This document shows, piece by piece, positions 1 through 8,648 of a stretch of DNA of 15,782 nt; position 1 is the first letter of the stretch, and the number at the start of each line of letters is the position of its first letter. Source of the stretch: Flavobacteriales bacterium (GTDB taxonomy: Bacteria > Bacteroidota > Bacteroidia > Flavobacteriales_F > PHOS-HE28); NCBI GenBank assembly GCA_020437875.1, contig JAGQVR010000037.1, positions 1 to 15,782 on the forward strand, given 5' to 3'. The translations under genes and the position numbers were made by a program. The notes beneath the pieces are model-generated. The model saw only the letters and a program-made list of their open reading frames with translations, was not told where the DNA came from and did no database searches.

Positions 1-1
1 C

Positions 2-3000
2 ATCGTGCTGAAGCGTCTCGACGATGCGATCCGCGACAAGGACCACATCTACGCCACGATCAAGGGCGCCGCGTTGAACAACGACGGCAGCGACAAGGCC
101 AGCTTCACCGCACCGAGTGTGCGCGGCCAGGCCGAAGTGATCGCCATGGCGCAGGCCGATGCAGGCGTGAAGCCCGAGCAGATCACCTACGTGGAGGCGC
201 ATGGCACTGCAACGCCCCTGGGCGATCCGATCGAAGTGGAAGCGTTGACCCTTGCATTCCGATCAGATGATCAGAAGATAAGAGGATCAGAAAATGAGAA
301 TGCGCAGCACTGCGCCATCGGTTCTATCAAATCGAACATCGGTCACCTCACGGCTGCTGCAGGTGCGGCAGGTGTGATCAAGACGGCGTTGGCCCTTCAG
401 CAGGAACAGATCCCTTCCAACGTCGGCTTCGAGACACCGAACCCCGCGATCGACTTCGCGAACTCGCCGTTCAGTGTCGCGAGCGACAACATCGCCTGGC
501 CACGTGTGCCCGGCAAGCCACGCATCGCAGGGGTGAGCAGCTTCGGCGTAGGCGGTACCAACGCGCACGTGATCCTCGCGGAGCCCCCGGTACTGACCGC
601 TTCCAGCGCATCGCGGAGCAAGCAATTGCTGATGCTGAGCGCGAAGAGCAAGACGAGCCTCGATGCCATGACGGAGAACCTCCGCGCCTGGCTTGAAGCA
701 CATCCGAAGGCCTCACTGGCCGACGCCGCCTACACGCTGCAGGTGGGCCGCCGCCACTTCAAGCATCGTCGTCTCATCGTTGGCGGTGGTCACGGCGAAG
801 TGATCGAGGCCATCGCGAACAAGGATACCCAGCTCGTCGGCACGCGCGAACTGCATGAGGCCGCGCCGGGCGTGGTGTTCATGTTCCCCGGACAGGGATC
901 GCAGTACGTGAACATGGGCCGGGATCTCTGTGATAGTGAACCGGTCTTCAAGGAGCATTTCGATCGTTGCTTCGAACTCTTTTCAAAGGAGTTCGGCATA
1001 TCGCTGCGCGACATCATCTTCCCAAAAGCCGGTGAAGAAGAAAAGGCCGCCGAGCAACTGAAGCAGACCATCTACACGCAGGCGTCGTTGTTCACCATGC
1101 ACTACAGCCTCGCGAAGCTGTGGATGCACTGGGGCATCACGCCGGAAGCGATGATGGGCCACAGCATCGGCGAATTCGCCGCAGGCTGCCTGGCCGGTGT
1201 GTTCTCGCTGGAGGATGCCGTGAAGCTCGTGGCCAACCGCGGCCGCATGATGCAGGAACTGCCCGGTGGCAGCATGCTGAGCATCCGTACTGCGGAAGAA
1301 GACGTGGTGAAGAAGTTGCCCGCTGGATGCAGCATCGCAGCGAACAACGGTCCGCAATTGTGTGTGGCCAGCGGTCCGCATGAAGCGATCGCCCAACTGC
1401 AGGCGGAGCTGGAGAAGGATGGCATCACCTGCAAATTGCTCGTGACCAGCCACGCCTTCCACAGCCCGATGATGGACGCGATCGTCGCGCCGTACAGGAA
1501 GGTGGTGGAGAGCGTGAAGTTGAGCGCGCCACGCATCCCCATCGTAAGCACCGTCACCGCCGAATGGCTGAAGGACGATGAGGCCACTTCATCGAAGTAT
1601 TGGAGCGATCACCTCCGCGCCACCGTGCGATTCGCACAAGCCGTGAAGTTCGCCTGGAAGGATGCCGACCGCGTGATGCTGGAAGTGGGTCCGCGAACGA
1701 CCGCGACCACGCTGGCTCGCCAACAAAGCACAGACAGCAAGAAACAAGCGGCCGTGCCTTCGCTGGGCGATTCCGCTGGCAACGGCAATGAACTGGCGCA
1801 ACTGCTGAAGGCCGTGGGTGGCCTGTGGCAGAGCGGTGTGCTCATCGACTGGAACACCTTCTACGAGCGCGAGGAACGTCGCCGCATCTCCATGCCGACC
1901 TACGCCTTCGAGCGCATCCGTCACTGGGTGGATCCCGTGGCGATGGTGGCCGATGGCGGTCGCGCCGTGGCGAGCACGACCATCGAGGCGCCCGTCCCGC
2001 ATGAAGGTGATGCGAACCGCACGCCGAAGGAGTCGCTGATCGCGCAGATCAAGCACCTCCTGGAAGAGAGTTCTGGTCTGGAACTCGCCGAAGCGAGCAA
2101 CGAGGAGACCTTTTTGGAGATGGGCCTCGACTCGCTCTTCCTCACCCAGGTCGCCACCTCGCTCAGCAAGAAGTTCGGGGTGAAGATCTCGTTCCGGCAA
2201 CTGAATGAGGAGCTGCCGAACCTGGACAAGCTGGCGGATCATATCCTGCCGCATTGGAGCGGAGGCAGTGCGGCCGGCGTAGGGGTGGACCATAGCCAAC
2301 CCGCTGCCGCAGCCGCGCCCACAGTGAACGCATTGGAAGATGCCCCTGAACTGAGGAAGGTCTTCGGCGCACAGGCCCGTATCAGCAAGGAGAAGGTCGA
2401 TGACTTCACGCCACAACAACGAGCGTGGTTCGACGCCTTCGTGAAACGCTACGTGGCGAAGACCGCGAAGAGCAAGGCCTTCACCCAGGAGAACCGCAAG
2501 CCGATGGCCGACCCGCGTGTGGTCACCGGCTTCAAACCGCAGACGAAGGAGTTGATCTATCAGGTGGTGGTGGATCGCAGCAATGGCTGCCACCTCTGGG
2601 ACATCGATGGCAACGAGTACGTGGACATCCTCAGCGGCTTCGGCAGCTCGATGTTCGGCTACATGCCCGACTTCATCAAGGAGGCCGTACACAAGCAGGT
2701 CGACACCAGCGTGGAGATCGGCCCGATGCACCCGCTTGCTGCGGAGGTATCGAAGCTGCTCTGCGAATTGACAGGCGCCGAGCGCGCCGCGGTCTGCAAC
2801 ACGGGTTCCGAAGCGGTGCTCGGTGCGATGCGCATGGCCCGCACGGTGACCGGTCGCAGCCTCATCATCTCATTCGCTGGCAGCTACCATGGCATCAACG
2901 ATGAAGTGATCATCCGGGGCAGCAAGAGCAAGAAGAGCTATCCCGGTGCGCCCGGCATCATGCCCGAGGCCGTTCAGAACATGCTCGTGCTCGACTACGG

Positions 3001-3943
3001 CACGCCGGAGAGCCTGGAGATCATCCGCGAGCGCTGCCATGAAGCGGCGGCCGTTCTGGTGGAACCGGTGCAGAGCCGTCGTATGGAATTCCGCCCGGTG
3101 GACTTCCTGCGTGAAGTGCGCCGTATCACGCAGGAGCATGGTACCGCACTGATCTTCGACGAGGTGATCACCGGATTCCGCACTCATCCGAACGGGACGC
3201 AGGCGCTCTTCGGCATCCAGGCCGATATCGGCACCTACGGCAAGGTGATCGGCGGTGGCATGCCCGTGGGCGCCATGATCGGAAAGAGCGAATGGATGGA
3301 CGCCCTCGACGGTGGCCACTGGCAATACGGCGACGAGAGCGTTCCGCCAGCAGGCGTGACCTACTTCGCCGGCACCTTCGTGCGTCATCCGATCACGCTC
3401 GCCGCGATGAAGGCTGCGCTGGTGTATATGAAGGACGAAGGTCCTGCGCTTCAGGAGCGCCTCAACACCACCACCGAGAACATGGTGGCGCGCGTGAACG
3501 GCCTCTTCGACACGTACAAGCTCCCCTACCGTTGGGTGAACTTCGGCAGCGCGTTCAAGACGAAGTACGACGAGAGCGTGAACTACACCGAGCTCTTCTT
3601 CCTGCTGATGCGTTACCACGGTGTGCATGTGCTGGACTTCCCGCACTTCATCACCACGGCGCACACGGCTGCCGACATCGAGTTCATCATCAACGCGGTG
3701 GAGAAGACCTGCCAGGAATTGCGCGAGAGCGGCTTCATGCCGGAACGCACCTATCCCATCCCGACGGTGAACAGCGTATTGGGTGGACATATGCGACGCT
3801 TGAGTGAGCGTGTGATCAGTGCAATGGAGCCGCCGGTGGCCGGTGCGCGCCTGGGCCGCACCCCGAAGGGCGAACCGGCTTGGTTCGTGCCTGACCCGAA
3901 GCGGCATGGCAAGTATCTGATGGTCGAACTGGACGAGAACTGA
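2..3943 (+). CDS. Hybrid PKS module with aminotransferase, KS(partial)-AT-ACP-AMT (5' end outside window)
   Basis: The reading frame is open to the left edge, so the gene starts upstream. Residues are numbered from the GTG at position 5. The ketosynthase end carries the two catalytic histidines (EAHGTAT, H66; SNIGH, H114) and GVGGTNAHV; its active-site Cys motif lies outside the window. The acyltransferase spans about 290-590: GQGSQ at 296-300, GHSIGE with nucleophile S387, and HAFH at 483-486, the motif usual for malonyl-CoA selectivity. A short linker leads to an ACP with GLDS (phosphopantetheine serine S710). Residues about 830-1260 form a class III PLP aminotransferase of the glutamate-1-semialdehyde type: NTGSEA, FDEVITGF with D1052, and YGK with Schiff-base lysine K1080. 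There is no KR, DH or ER between AT and ACP, so the ACP-bound beta-ketone should be aminated directly, as in mycosubtilin (MycA) and iturin synthetases. The stop lies 9 bases before the NRPS start, so the two are co-transcribed. Domain calls are firm; the product is inferred. Confidence 0.93.
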   Translation: MVLKRLDDAIRDKDHIYATIKGAALNNDGSDKASFTAPSVRGQAEVIAMAQADAGVKPEQITYVEAHGTATPLGDPIEVEALTLAFRSDDQKIRGSENENAQHCAIGSIKSNIGHLTAAAGAAGVIKTALALQQEQIPSNVGFETPNPAIDFANSPFSVASDNIAWPRVPGKPRIAGVSSFGVGGTNAHVILAEPPVLTASSASRSKQLLMLSAKSKTSLDAMTENLRAWLEAHPKASLADAAYTLQVGRRHFKHRRLIVGGGHGEVIEAIANKDTQLVGTRELHEAAPGVVFMFPGQGSQYVNMGRDLCDSEPVFKEHFDRCFELFSKEFGISLRDIIFPKAGEEEKAAEQLKQTIYTQASLFTMHYSLAKLWMHWGITPEAMMGHSIGEFAAGCLAGVFSLEDAVKLVANRGRMMQELPGGSMLSIRTAEEDVVKKLPAGCSIAANNGPQLCVASGPHEAIAQLQAELEKDGITCKLLVTSHAFHSPMMDAIVAPYRKVVESVKLSAPRIPIVSTVTAEWLKDDEATSSKYWSDHLRATVRFAQAVKFAWKDADRVMLEVGPRTTATTLARQQSTDSKKQAAVPSLGDSAGNGNELAQLLKAVGGLWQSGVLIDWNTFYEREERRRISMPTYAFERIRHWVDPVAMVADGGRAVASTTIEAPVPHEGDANRTPKESLIAQIKHLLEESSGLELAEASNEETFLEMGLDSLFLTQVATSLSKKFGVKISFRQLNEELPNLDKLADHILPHWSGGSAAGVGVDHSQPAAAAAPTVNALEDAPELRKVFGAQARISKEKVDDFTPQQRAWFDAFVKRYVAKTAKSKAFTQENRKPMADPRVVTGFKPQTKELIYQVVVDRSNGCHLWDIDGNEYVDILSGFGSSMFGYMPDFIKEAVHKQVDTSVEIGPMHPLAAEVSKLLCELTGAERAAVCNTGSEAVLGAMRMARTVTGRSLIISFAGSYHGINDEVIIRGSKSKKSYPGAPGIMPEAVQNMLVLDYGTPESLEIIRERCHEAAAVLVEPVQSRRMEFRPVDFLREVRRITQEHGTALIFDEVITGFRTHPNGTQALFGIQADIGTYGKVIGGGMPVGAMIGKSEWMDALDGGHWQYGDESVPPAGVTYFAGTFVRHPITLAAMKAALVYMKDEGPALQERLNTTTENMVARVNGLFDTYKLPYRWVNFGSAFKTKYDESVNYTELFFLLMRYHGVHVLDFPHFITTAHTAADIEFIINAVEKTCQELRESGFMPERTYPIPTVNSVLGGHMRRLSERVISAMEPPVAGARLGRTPKGEPAWFVPDPKRHGKYLMVELDEN
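261..300 (+). repeat. Degenerate 8-bp tandem repeat, A-rich, inside the ketosynthase coding region
   Basis: Five octamer-like units follow each other: GATCAGAT, GATCAGAA, GATAAGAG, GATCAGAA, AATGAGAA. The stretch is purine- and A-rich inside an otherwise GC-rich gene. It encodes a polar loop between the EALTLAF segment and the CAIGSIKSNIGH histidine motif, a place where ketosynthases commonly vary in length. The unit length is not a multiple of three, so gain or loss of one unit would shift the frame. The units are imperfect, so active slippage is unlikely. Confidence 0.55.
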
Positions 3944-3952
3944 GCGAAGATC

Positions 3953-6900
3953 ATGGAGAAGTTCATCCAAGAACCCCGTTTCACCGCCGTTGACTTCGAC
4001 CCCTTCACCGGGCCGAGCATCGAGCGGACCATCCCCACCACCGAGGCACAGCGCGAAGTGCTCGCCGCCTCGGAGATGGGCGTGGACGCGAGCTGCGCAT
4101 ACAACGAAAGCGTATCCCTGGAACTCAAGGGCGCACTTGATCGCACGGCACTGGAAAAGGCCATGCGTGACCTGGTGGTCCGACATGAATCGCTGCGCGC
4201 CACCCTGAACACCAGCGGCACGCGCATGCTCATCTCGGATGGAACGGCCTTCGAGCTGCCATTCACCGACCTGCGTGCGGCCCAGGACAAGGAACGACAG
4301 CTCGATGCCATCGCACGGAAGGACATGACCTCACCCTTCGATCTGCGCAACGGACCCGTGTTCAGGGCCCAGCTGATCCGCGTGAGCGATGACCTCCACC
4401 TGTTGCGGCTCACGGGACATCATGTGGTATGCGACGGCTGGAGCCTCGGCATCATGATGGCGGAGATCAGCGCGCTGTACAGCGCGGCGAAGAACGGCAC
4501 GGCGCACGGCCTTCCGGAGGCGTCCGCGTTCAGCGATTACAGCCTCGCGACCATCGACTTCGCGAGGAGCCCTGAGCACGGTACCGTGGAGCGCTTCTGG
4601 CTCGACCTGTTCAAAGGCCCGGTGCCACGCCTCGACCTTCCCGCGGACCGTCCGCGCCCACGACAGAAGACCTACAAGGGGCGGCGCCTGGACCTCACGC
4701 TCTCACCGGATCACGTGCGCGGCCTGAAGGAAGTGGCCACCCGGAGCGGCGCCAGCTTCGTCACCACCCTGCTCACCACGTTCGAGGTGCTGCTGCACAA
4801 GCTCACCGGGGATAGTGATATCGTCGTGGGTCTGCCCGCGGCCGGCCAGAGCGACCTGGGCATGAAACACCTCGTCGGGCATTGTGTGAACCTCCTTGCC
4901 CTGCGCAGCCGGATCGAAGAGGAACAGCCCTTCGTGGAGCACCTGAAGGCACGGCGCACCGGCGTGCTCGATGCCTTCGACAACCAGAAGTACACCTTCG
5001 GAACGTTGCTGCAGAAGTTGAACGTGCCCCGTGAGCCTGGCCGCATCCCGCTCTGCCCCGTGGTGTTCAATATCGACATGAACATGGACGATGGTGTGGC
5101 CTTCGATGGGCTCACCCATCGCTTCATCAGCAACCCGCGTGCGTTCGAGAACTTCGAACTCTTCCTCAACGCCACCGGTAATGAAGGGCACCTGACGCTC
5201 GAATGGAGCTTCAATACCGACCTCTTCGAGGAAGGCACGATCCGCGCATGGATGGACCAGCTCATCGCGTTGGTCGAGCGCATCAGCAAGGCCCCTTCGG
5301 CCCCCATCATCGACCTGATCGGCGATGCTCCCCTCACCGGTGAGCAGCAGATGCCCGAACCCGCATGGACCGGTCGTACCACGGCCTTCCCCAAGGTGGA
5401 CATCGGCAGCCTTTTCGACGAAGTGGCCCGGAAGCATGCGGACCGGACCGCTTTGGAAATGCTGGACGAGAAGCTCGACTACCGTTCGCTGCAGGAACGT
5501 GTCCGCGGCTTGAGCAACGCCCTTGTGCACATGGGCGTGAAGCCCGGTGAGCCGGTGGGCCTGTGCATGGACCGCAGCTTCGACATGGTGGTCGCCATGC
5601 TCGCCACGCTCCGCGCCGGTGGCTGCTTCGTTCCTTTCGACCCCGCTTATCCGGCCGATCGCCTCGCCTTCATGCTGAAGGACACCGATGTGAAGGTGAT
5701 GCTCACGCAGCGCCACCTTTCCACAACGCTTCCGCCCCACAATGCGCGTGTCGTGCTCCTGGATGAGGTGCAGGGGACCGAAGAGGCGACCATGCCGCGC
5801 CTCGGACCGGATTCCGCGGCGTACATCATGTACACCAGCGGCAGTACCGGCACCCCGAAGGGCGTAGTGGTACCACACCGCGCCATCGTACGCCTTGTCC
5901 GCGACCAGAACTTCCTTCCCTTCGGACCCGACCTCTGCTTCCTGCAGCTATCGAACATCAGTTTCGACGCGAGCACACTGGAGATATGGGGCGCCTTGCT
6001 CAATGGTGGTCGTCTTGTGCTGCAGCCGCAGCAGAAACCCACGCTACCCGAGATCTGTGATGAGATCCACCGCCACGGGGTCACCACCATGTGGTTCACC
6101 GTTGGACTCTTCAACATGCTGGTGGATGAGCAGCTCCAACGCCTGCGCAGCCTGAAGCACATCTTCACCGGCGGTGATGTGGTGAGCGTGCCGCATGTGA
6201 AGAAGGCCTTGAAAGCGCTCGGACCGAACGTCCTGGTCAACGGCTACGGCCCAACGGAGAACACGACGTTCACCTGTTGCTTCCCCATCAACAGTGAAGC
6301 GGATATCTCGGAAAGTGTGCCCATCGGCTTCCCGCTGAACAACACAACGGTGCATGTGCTCGACGAGCAGCGCAACCCGGTCCCCATCGGACGGAAGGGC
6401 GAACTGTACGCAGGTGGCGATGGCGTGGCGCTGGGCTACTGGAACCGCCCTGAACTCACCGCCGAACGCTTCATCGACGATCCCTTCAGTGGGAAGAGCG
6501 GCGCCAAGCTCTACCGCACCGGCGACATCGTTCGCTGGAACCCTGATGGCAGCATCACCTTCATCGGTCGCGGCGATGGACAGGTGAAGGTCCGGGGATT
6601 CCGCGTGGAGCTGGGTGAGATCGAGAACGCATTGAACGACCTGCCAGGTGTGAAGGACAAGGTGGTGGTCGCCCGGCAGGATGGCGGCGGTGAGAAGACG
6701 CTGGCCTGCTATGTCGTCCCTTCGGATGGTGACCGCACATCGAGCGAGGAGCTCCTGGAGAACGTACGGGAGCACCTGCGCGCGAGACTGCCAGGCTACA
6801 TGGTTCCGACCGGATACGCTGTGCTGAAGGCCTTGCCTCTCACGGCGAACGGCAAAGTGGACCGACGTGCCCTACCCGCACCATCCACGGCCTGGCAGGG

Positions 6901-7894
6901 GATGAAGGCCGAGCATGTCGCCCCGCGAACAGGAACGGAACGGATACTGGCCGCGATCTGGAGCAAGGTGCTCGGGATCAACGACCCGGGGATACACGAT
7001 AACTTCTTCGATCTGGGCGGGCATTCCATCCTCGGCATCCAGATGCTGGCGCAGATCGAACAACGATTCGGGCGCACCCATGGTCTGAACCTGCTCTTCC
7101 GCGCCCCGACGATCGCGGAGCTGGCGCAGGAGCTCAGCGGTGTCCCCATGGACCAGGTGTCCGCTGACCTGAGCAACGTCACCCCCATCAGGCGCGAGGG
7201 GAGCCGGGTCCCGCTCTTCTGCGTGCATGGGGATGAAGCCAACCACTTCCTGCCCCGCTATCTCCATCCGGATCAGCCGTTCTTCGGCACCGTGCACCAG
7301 GGCGAGGATGGTCGCCCATTGGAATACTCCTCGGTGAAGTCGATCGCCGCACATTACGTGGCCGAGCTCCGTCAGCTGGTCCCGAAGGGGCCATACCAGA
7401 TCTGCGGCTATTCGTTCGGTGGTGTGGTCGCGTTCGAGGTGGCCCGGCAACTGCATGCGATGGGACAGGAGGTTCCGATGGTGATCATGCTGGACAGCTA
7501 TGCCCCCGAGCCGTTCATGCAGGTGATGAAGGAGGAGCGCCGTTGGTACGACGCGATCAAGAAGTTCTTCCTCCGCCGGGTCGTGCGCGCCTATCATGGC
7601 ATGGGCAGTGTGCTACCCACCCGCCTGCGGAACTTCAACATCATCGACACGTACGACAAAGCGACATCGGCGTACAACGCACGCACCTATGACGGGGACG
7701 TTTGCGTCATCAAGGCCATCGGATCACCAGGAGATGCGGACATGGGCTGGAAGAAGCACGTCCGTGGCAGGTTGATCATTCGCACCATCGAAGGGGACCA
7801 TTACAGCATCATCAAGGAGCCGCTCGTGGCCGACCTGGCGCATGTGATGGATGGAGTACTTGTCCACGCGAAGTCGGCTTCCGCTGCATCATGA
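3953..7894 (+). CDS. Non-ribosomal peptide synthetase, single module with release: C-A-T-TE
   Basis: The 1313-residue protein carries a complete condensation-adenylation-carrier-thioesterase module. C domain (about 25-450): HHVVCDGW with H156, H157, D161. A domain (about 485-985): YTSGSTGTPKG (627-637), GYGPTE (764-769), YRTGD (854-858), NGKVDR with K968. Aligned by eye to GrsA, the ten-residue pocket code reads DALWFGGTFK (D672, A673, L676, W714, F738, G740, G764, T772, F773, K968). This differs at two places from the valine code DAFWIGGTFK as I remember it, so valine or a similar aliphatic residue is the best guess. Carrier domain: LGGHS with S1025. Thioesterase (about 1085-1310): GYSFGG with S1154, likely acid D1181 and H1283. 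The C domain should join the beta-amino acyl chain from the upstream ACP to this amino acid, and the TE should release it by hydrolysis or cyclisation. The ATG follows the previous stop by 9 bases without a clear ribosome binding site. Confidence 0.95.
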   Translation: MEKFIQEPRFTAVDFDPFTGPSIERTIPTTEAQREVLAASEMGVDASCAYNESVSLELKGALDRTALEKAMRDLVVRHESLRATLNTSGTRMLISDGTAFELPFTDLRAAQDKERQLDAIARKDMTSPFDLRNGPVFRAQLIRVSDDLHLLRLTGHHVVCDGWSLGIMMAEISALYSAAKNGTAHGLPEASAFSDYSLATIDFARSPEHGTVERFWLDLFKGPVPRLDLPADRPRPRQKTYKGRRLDLTLSPDHVRGLKEVATRSGASFVTTLLTTFEVLLHKLTGDSDIVVGLPAAGQSDLGMKHLVGHCVNLLALRSRIEEEQPFVEHLKARRTGVLDAFDNQKYTFGTLLQKLNVPREPGRIPLCPVVFNIDMNMDDGVAFDGLTHRFISNPRAFENFELFLNATGNEGHLTLEWSFNTDLFEEGTIRAWMDQLIALVERISKAPSAPIIDLIGDAPLTGEQQMPEPAWTGRTTAFPKVDIGSLFDEVARKHADRTALEMLDEKLDYRSLQERVRGLSNALVHMGVKPGEPVGLCMDRSFDMVVAMLATLRAGGCFVPFDPAYPADRLAFMLKDTDVKVMLTQRHLSTTLPPHNARVVLLDEVQGTEEATMPRLGPDSAAYIMYTSGSTGTPKGVVVPHRAIVRLVRDQNFLPFGPDLCFLQLSNISFDASTLEIWGALLNGGRLVLQPQQKPTLPEICDEIHRHGVTTMWFTVGLFNMLVDEQLQRLRSLKHIFTGGDVVSVPHVKKALKALGPNVLVNGYGPTENTTFTCCFPINSEADISESVPIGFPLNNTTVHVLDEQRNPVPIGRKGELYAGGDGVALGYWNRPELTAERFIDDPFSGKSGAKLYRTGDIVRWNPDGSITFIGRGDGQVKVRGFRVELGEIENALNDLPGVKDKVVVARQDGGGEKTLACYVVPSDGDRTSSEELLENVREHLRARLPGYMVPTGYAVLKALPLTANGKVDRRALPAPSTAWQGMKAEHVAPRTGTERILAAIWSKVLGINDPGIHDNFFDLGGHSILGIQMLAQIEQRFGRTHGLNLLFRAPTIAELAQELSGVPMDQVSADLSNVTPIRREGSRVPLFCVHGDEANHFLPRYLHPDQPFFGTVHQGEDGRPLEYSSVKSIAAHYVAELRQLVPKGPYQICGYSFGGVVAFEVARQLHAMGQEVPMVIMLDSYAPEPFMQVMKEERRWYDAIKKFFLRRVVRAYHGMGSVLPTRLRNFNIIDTYDKATSAYNARTYDGDVCVIKAIGSPGDADMGWKKHVRGRLIIRTIEGDHYSIIKEPLVADLAHVMDGVLVHAKSASAAS

Positions 7895-8646
7895 TCATGG
7901 CGACGCGTTCGCTGCTGATCCATTGCATGGAAACGGACACCCGGGAGGTCCTGCGCGTGGAACCGCCCCTGCTCGCCCCGAACGCCTGCCTCGTGCACTT
8001 CGCCACGGTGAATGAACTGCGCCCGCGGTACGAGATGCTCCGCGCACTGCTGGACGACGAGGAACGGGCCAGGGCGCAACGGTTCAAGTTCGCCGTGGAC
8101 CGTGAACGTTTCGAACTGGGTCATGGCTGGATGCGTGAACTGCTCGCCCACTACACCGGAGTTCCCGGGAAGCACATCACGTTCGTCCGCGGCCGCTTCG
8201 GAAAACCGTCGCTTTCGAGGAAGGACCTGTGCTTCAACCTGAGCGACACGAAGGATGCCGTGGCCCTTGCCGTATGCTCCACGATGGAGCTGGGCCTTGA
8301 CCTGGAAACGATGGAACGGCGCGTTGACCATGAGGCCGTCAGTGCCCACTACTTCACCCCGGAGGAGCAAGCCTTGATCGGGCATAGCAACGAGCCCAAA
8401 CGGACCTTCCTGGAATTCTGGACACGGAAGGAGGCCGTGTTGAAGGCGAGCGGAGTGGGGATCATGGATGATCTGCGGAGCTTGCGCGTGGACGAAGCAT
8501 TGAACAAGCTCACCATCCAGCACACCGAGTTCATGGCGATGGCCGCTCCGGAGTATCATGTACGGACCTGGCGTATGCAGGGATATCACCTGATCAGCGT
8601 GGCCACACCCCGACCGTTGGAACAGGCCATGCTGTTCGGTGCGTAG
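7891..8646 (+). CDS. 4'-phosphopantetheinyl transferase, Sfp/HetI type
   Basis: This 251-residue enzyme transfers phosphopantetheine from coenzyme A to the serine of carrier proteins, presumably the ACP (S710) and the T domain (S1025) of the two genes before it. Visible motifs are GRFGKP (101-106), FNLSDT (115-120), GLDLE (135-139, the Mg-binding acidic residues) and FWTRKEA (176-182), all in the order and spacing of the Sfp family. The second motif usually reads FN(L/I)SHS; here Asp119 replaces the His that contacts the CoA phosphate in Sfp. The chosen ATG overlaps the NRPS stop as ATGA, which suggests translational coupling; an ATG two codons later (7897) is possible. The frame is open further upstream, but that part only overlaps the NRPS thioesterase. 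It could also serve fatty acid ACP if the genome lacks AcpS. Confidence 0.9.
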   Translation: MIMATRSLLIHCMETDTREVLRVEPPLLAPNACLVHFATVNELRPRYEMLRALLDDEERARAQRFKFAVDRERFELGHGWMRELLAHYTGVPGKHITFVRGRFGKPSLSRKDLCFNLSDTKDAVALAVCSTMELGLDLETMERRVDHEAVSAHYFTPEEQALIGHSNEPKRTFLEFWTRKEAVLKASGVGIMDDLRSLRVDEALNKLTIQHTEFMAMAAPEYHVRTWRMQGYHLISVATPRPLEQAMLFGA

Positions 8647-8648
8647 GA

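Noticed and set aside
2245..2480. A possible extra catalytic domain between ACP and aminotransferase
   Set aside because: Residues about 750-830 are an Ala/Pro-rich linker followed by a short helical lead-in common before these aminotransferase domains; no active-site motif was seen.
2870..4186. Long open frame on the minus strand (438 codons), with others such as 1589-2731 and 4703-5878
   Set aside because: They lie opposite well-supported PKS and NRPS domains, show no recognisable motif and are His/Arg/Glu-rich, as expected for antisense frames of GC-rich genes.
7702..7890. In-frame upstream extension of the phosphopantetheinyl transferase
   Set aside because: It overlaps the NRPS thioesterase coding sequence and has an Arg/His-rich translation unlike the family; the ATGA overlap at 7891 is the natural start.
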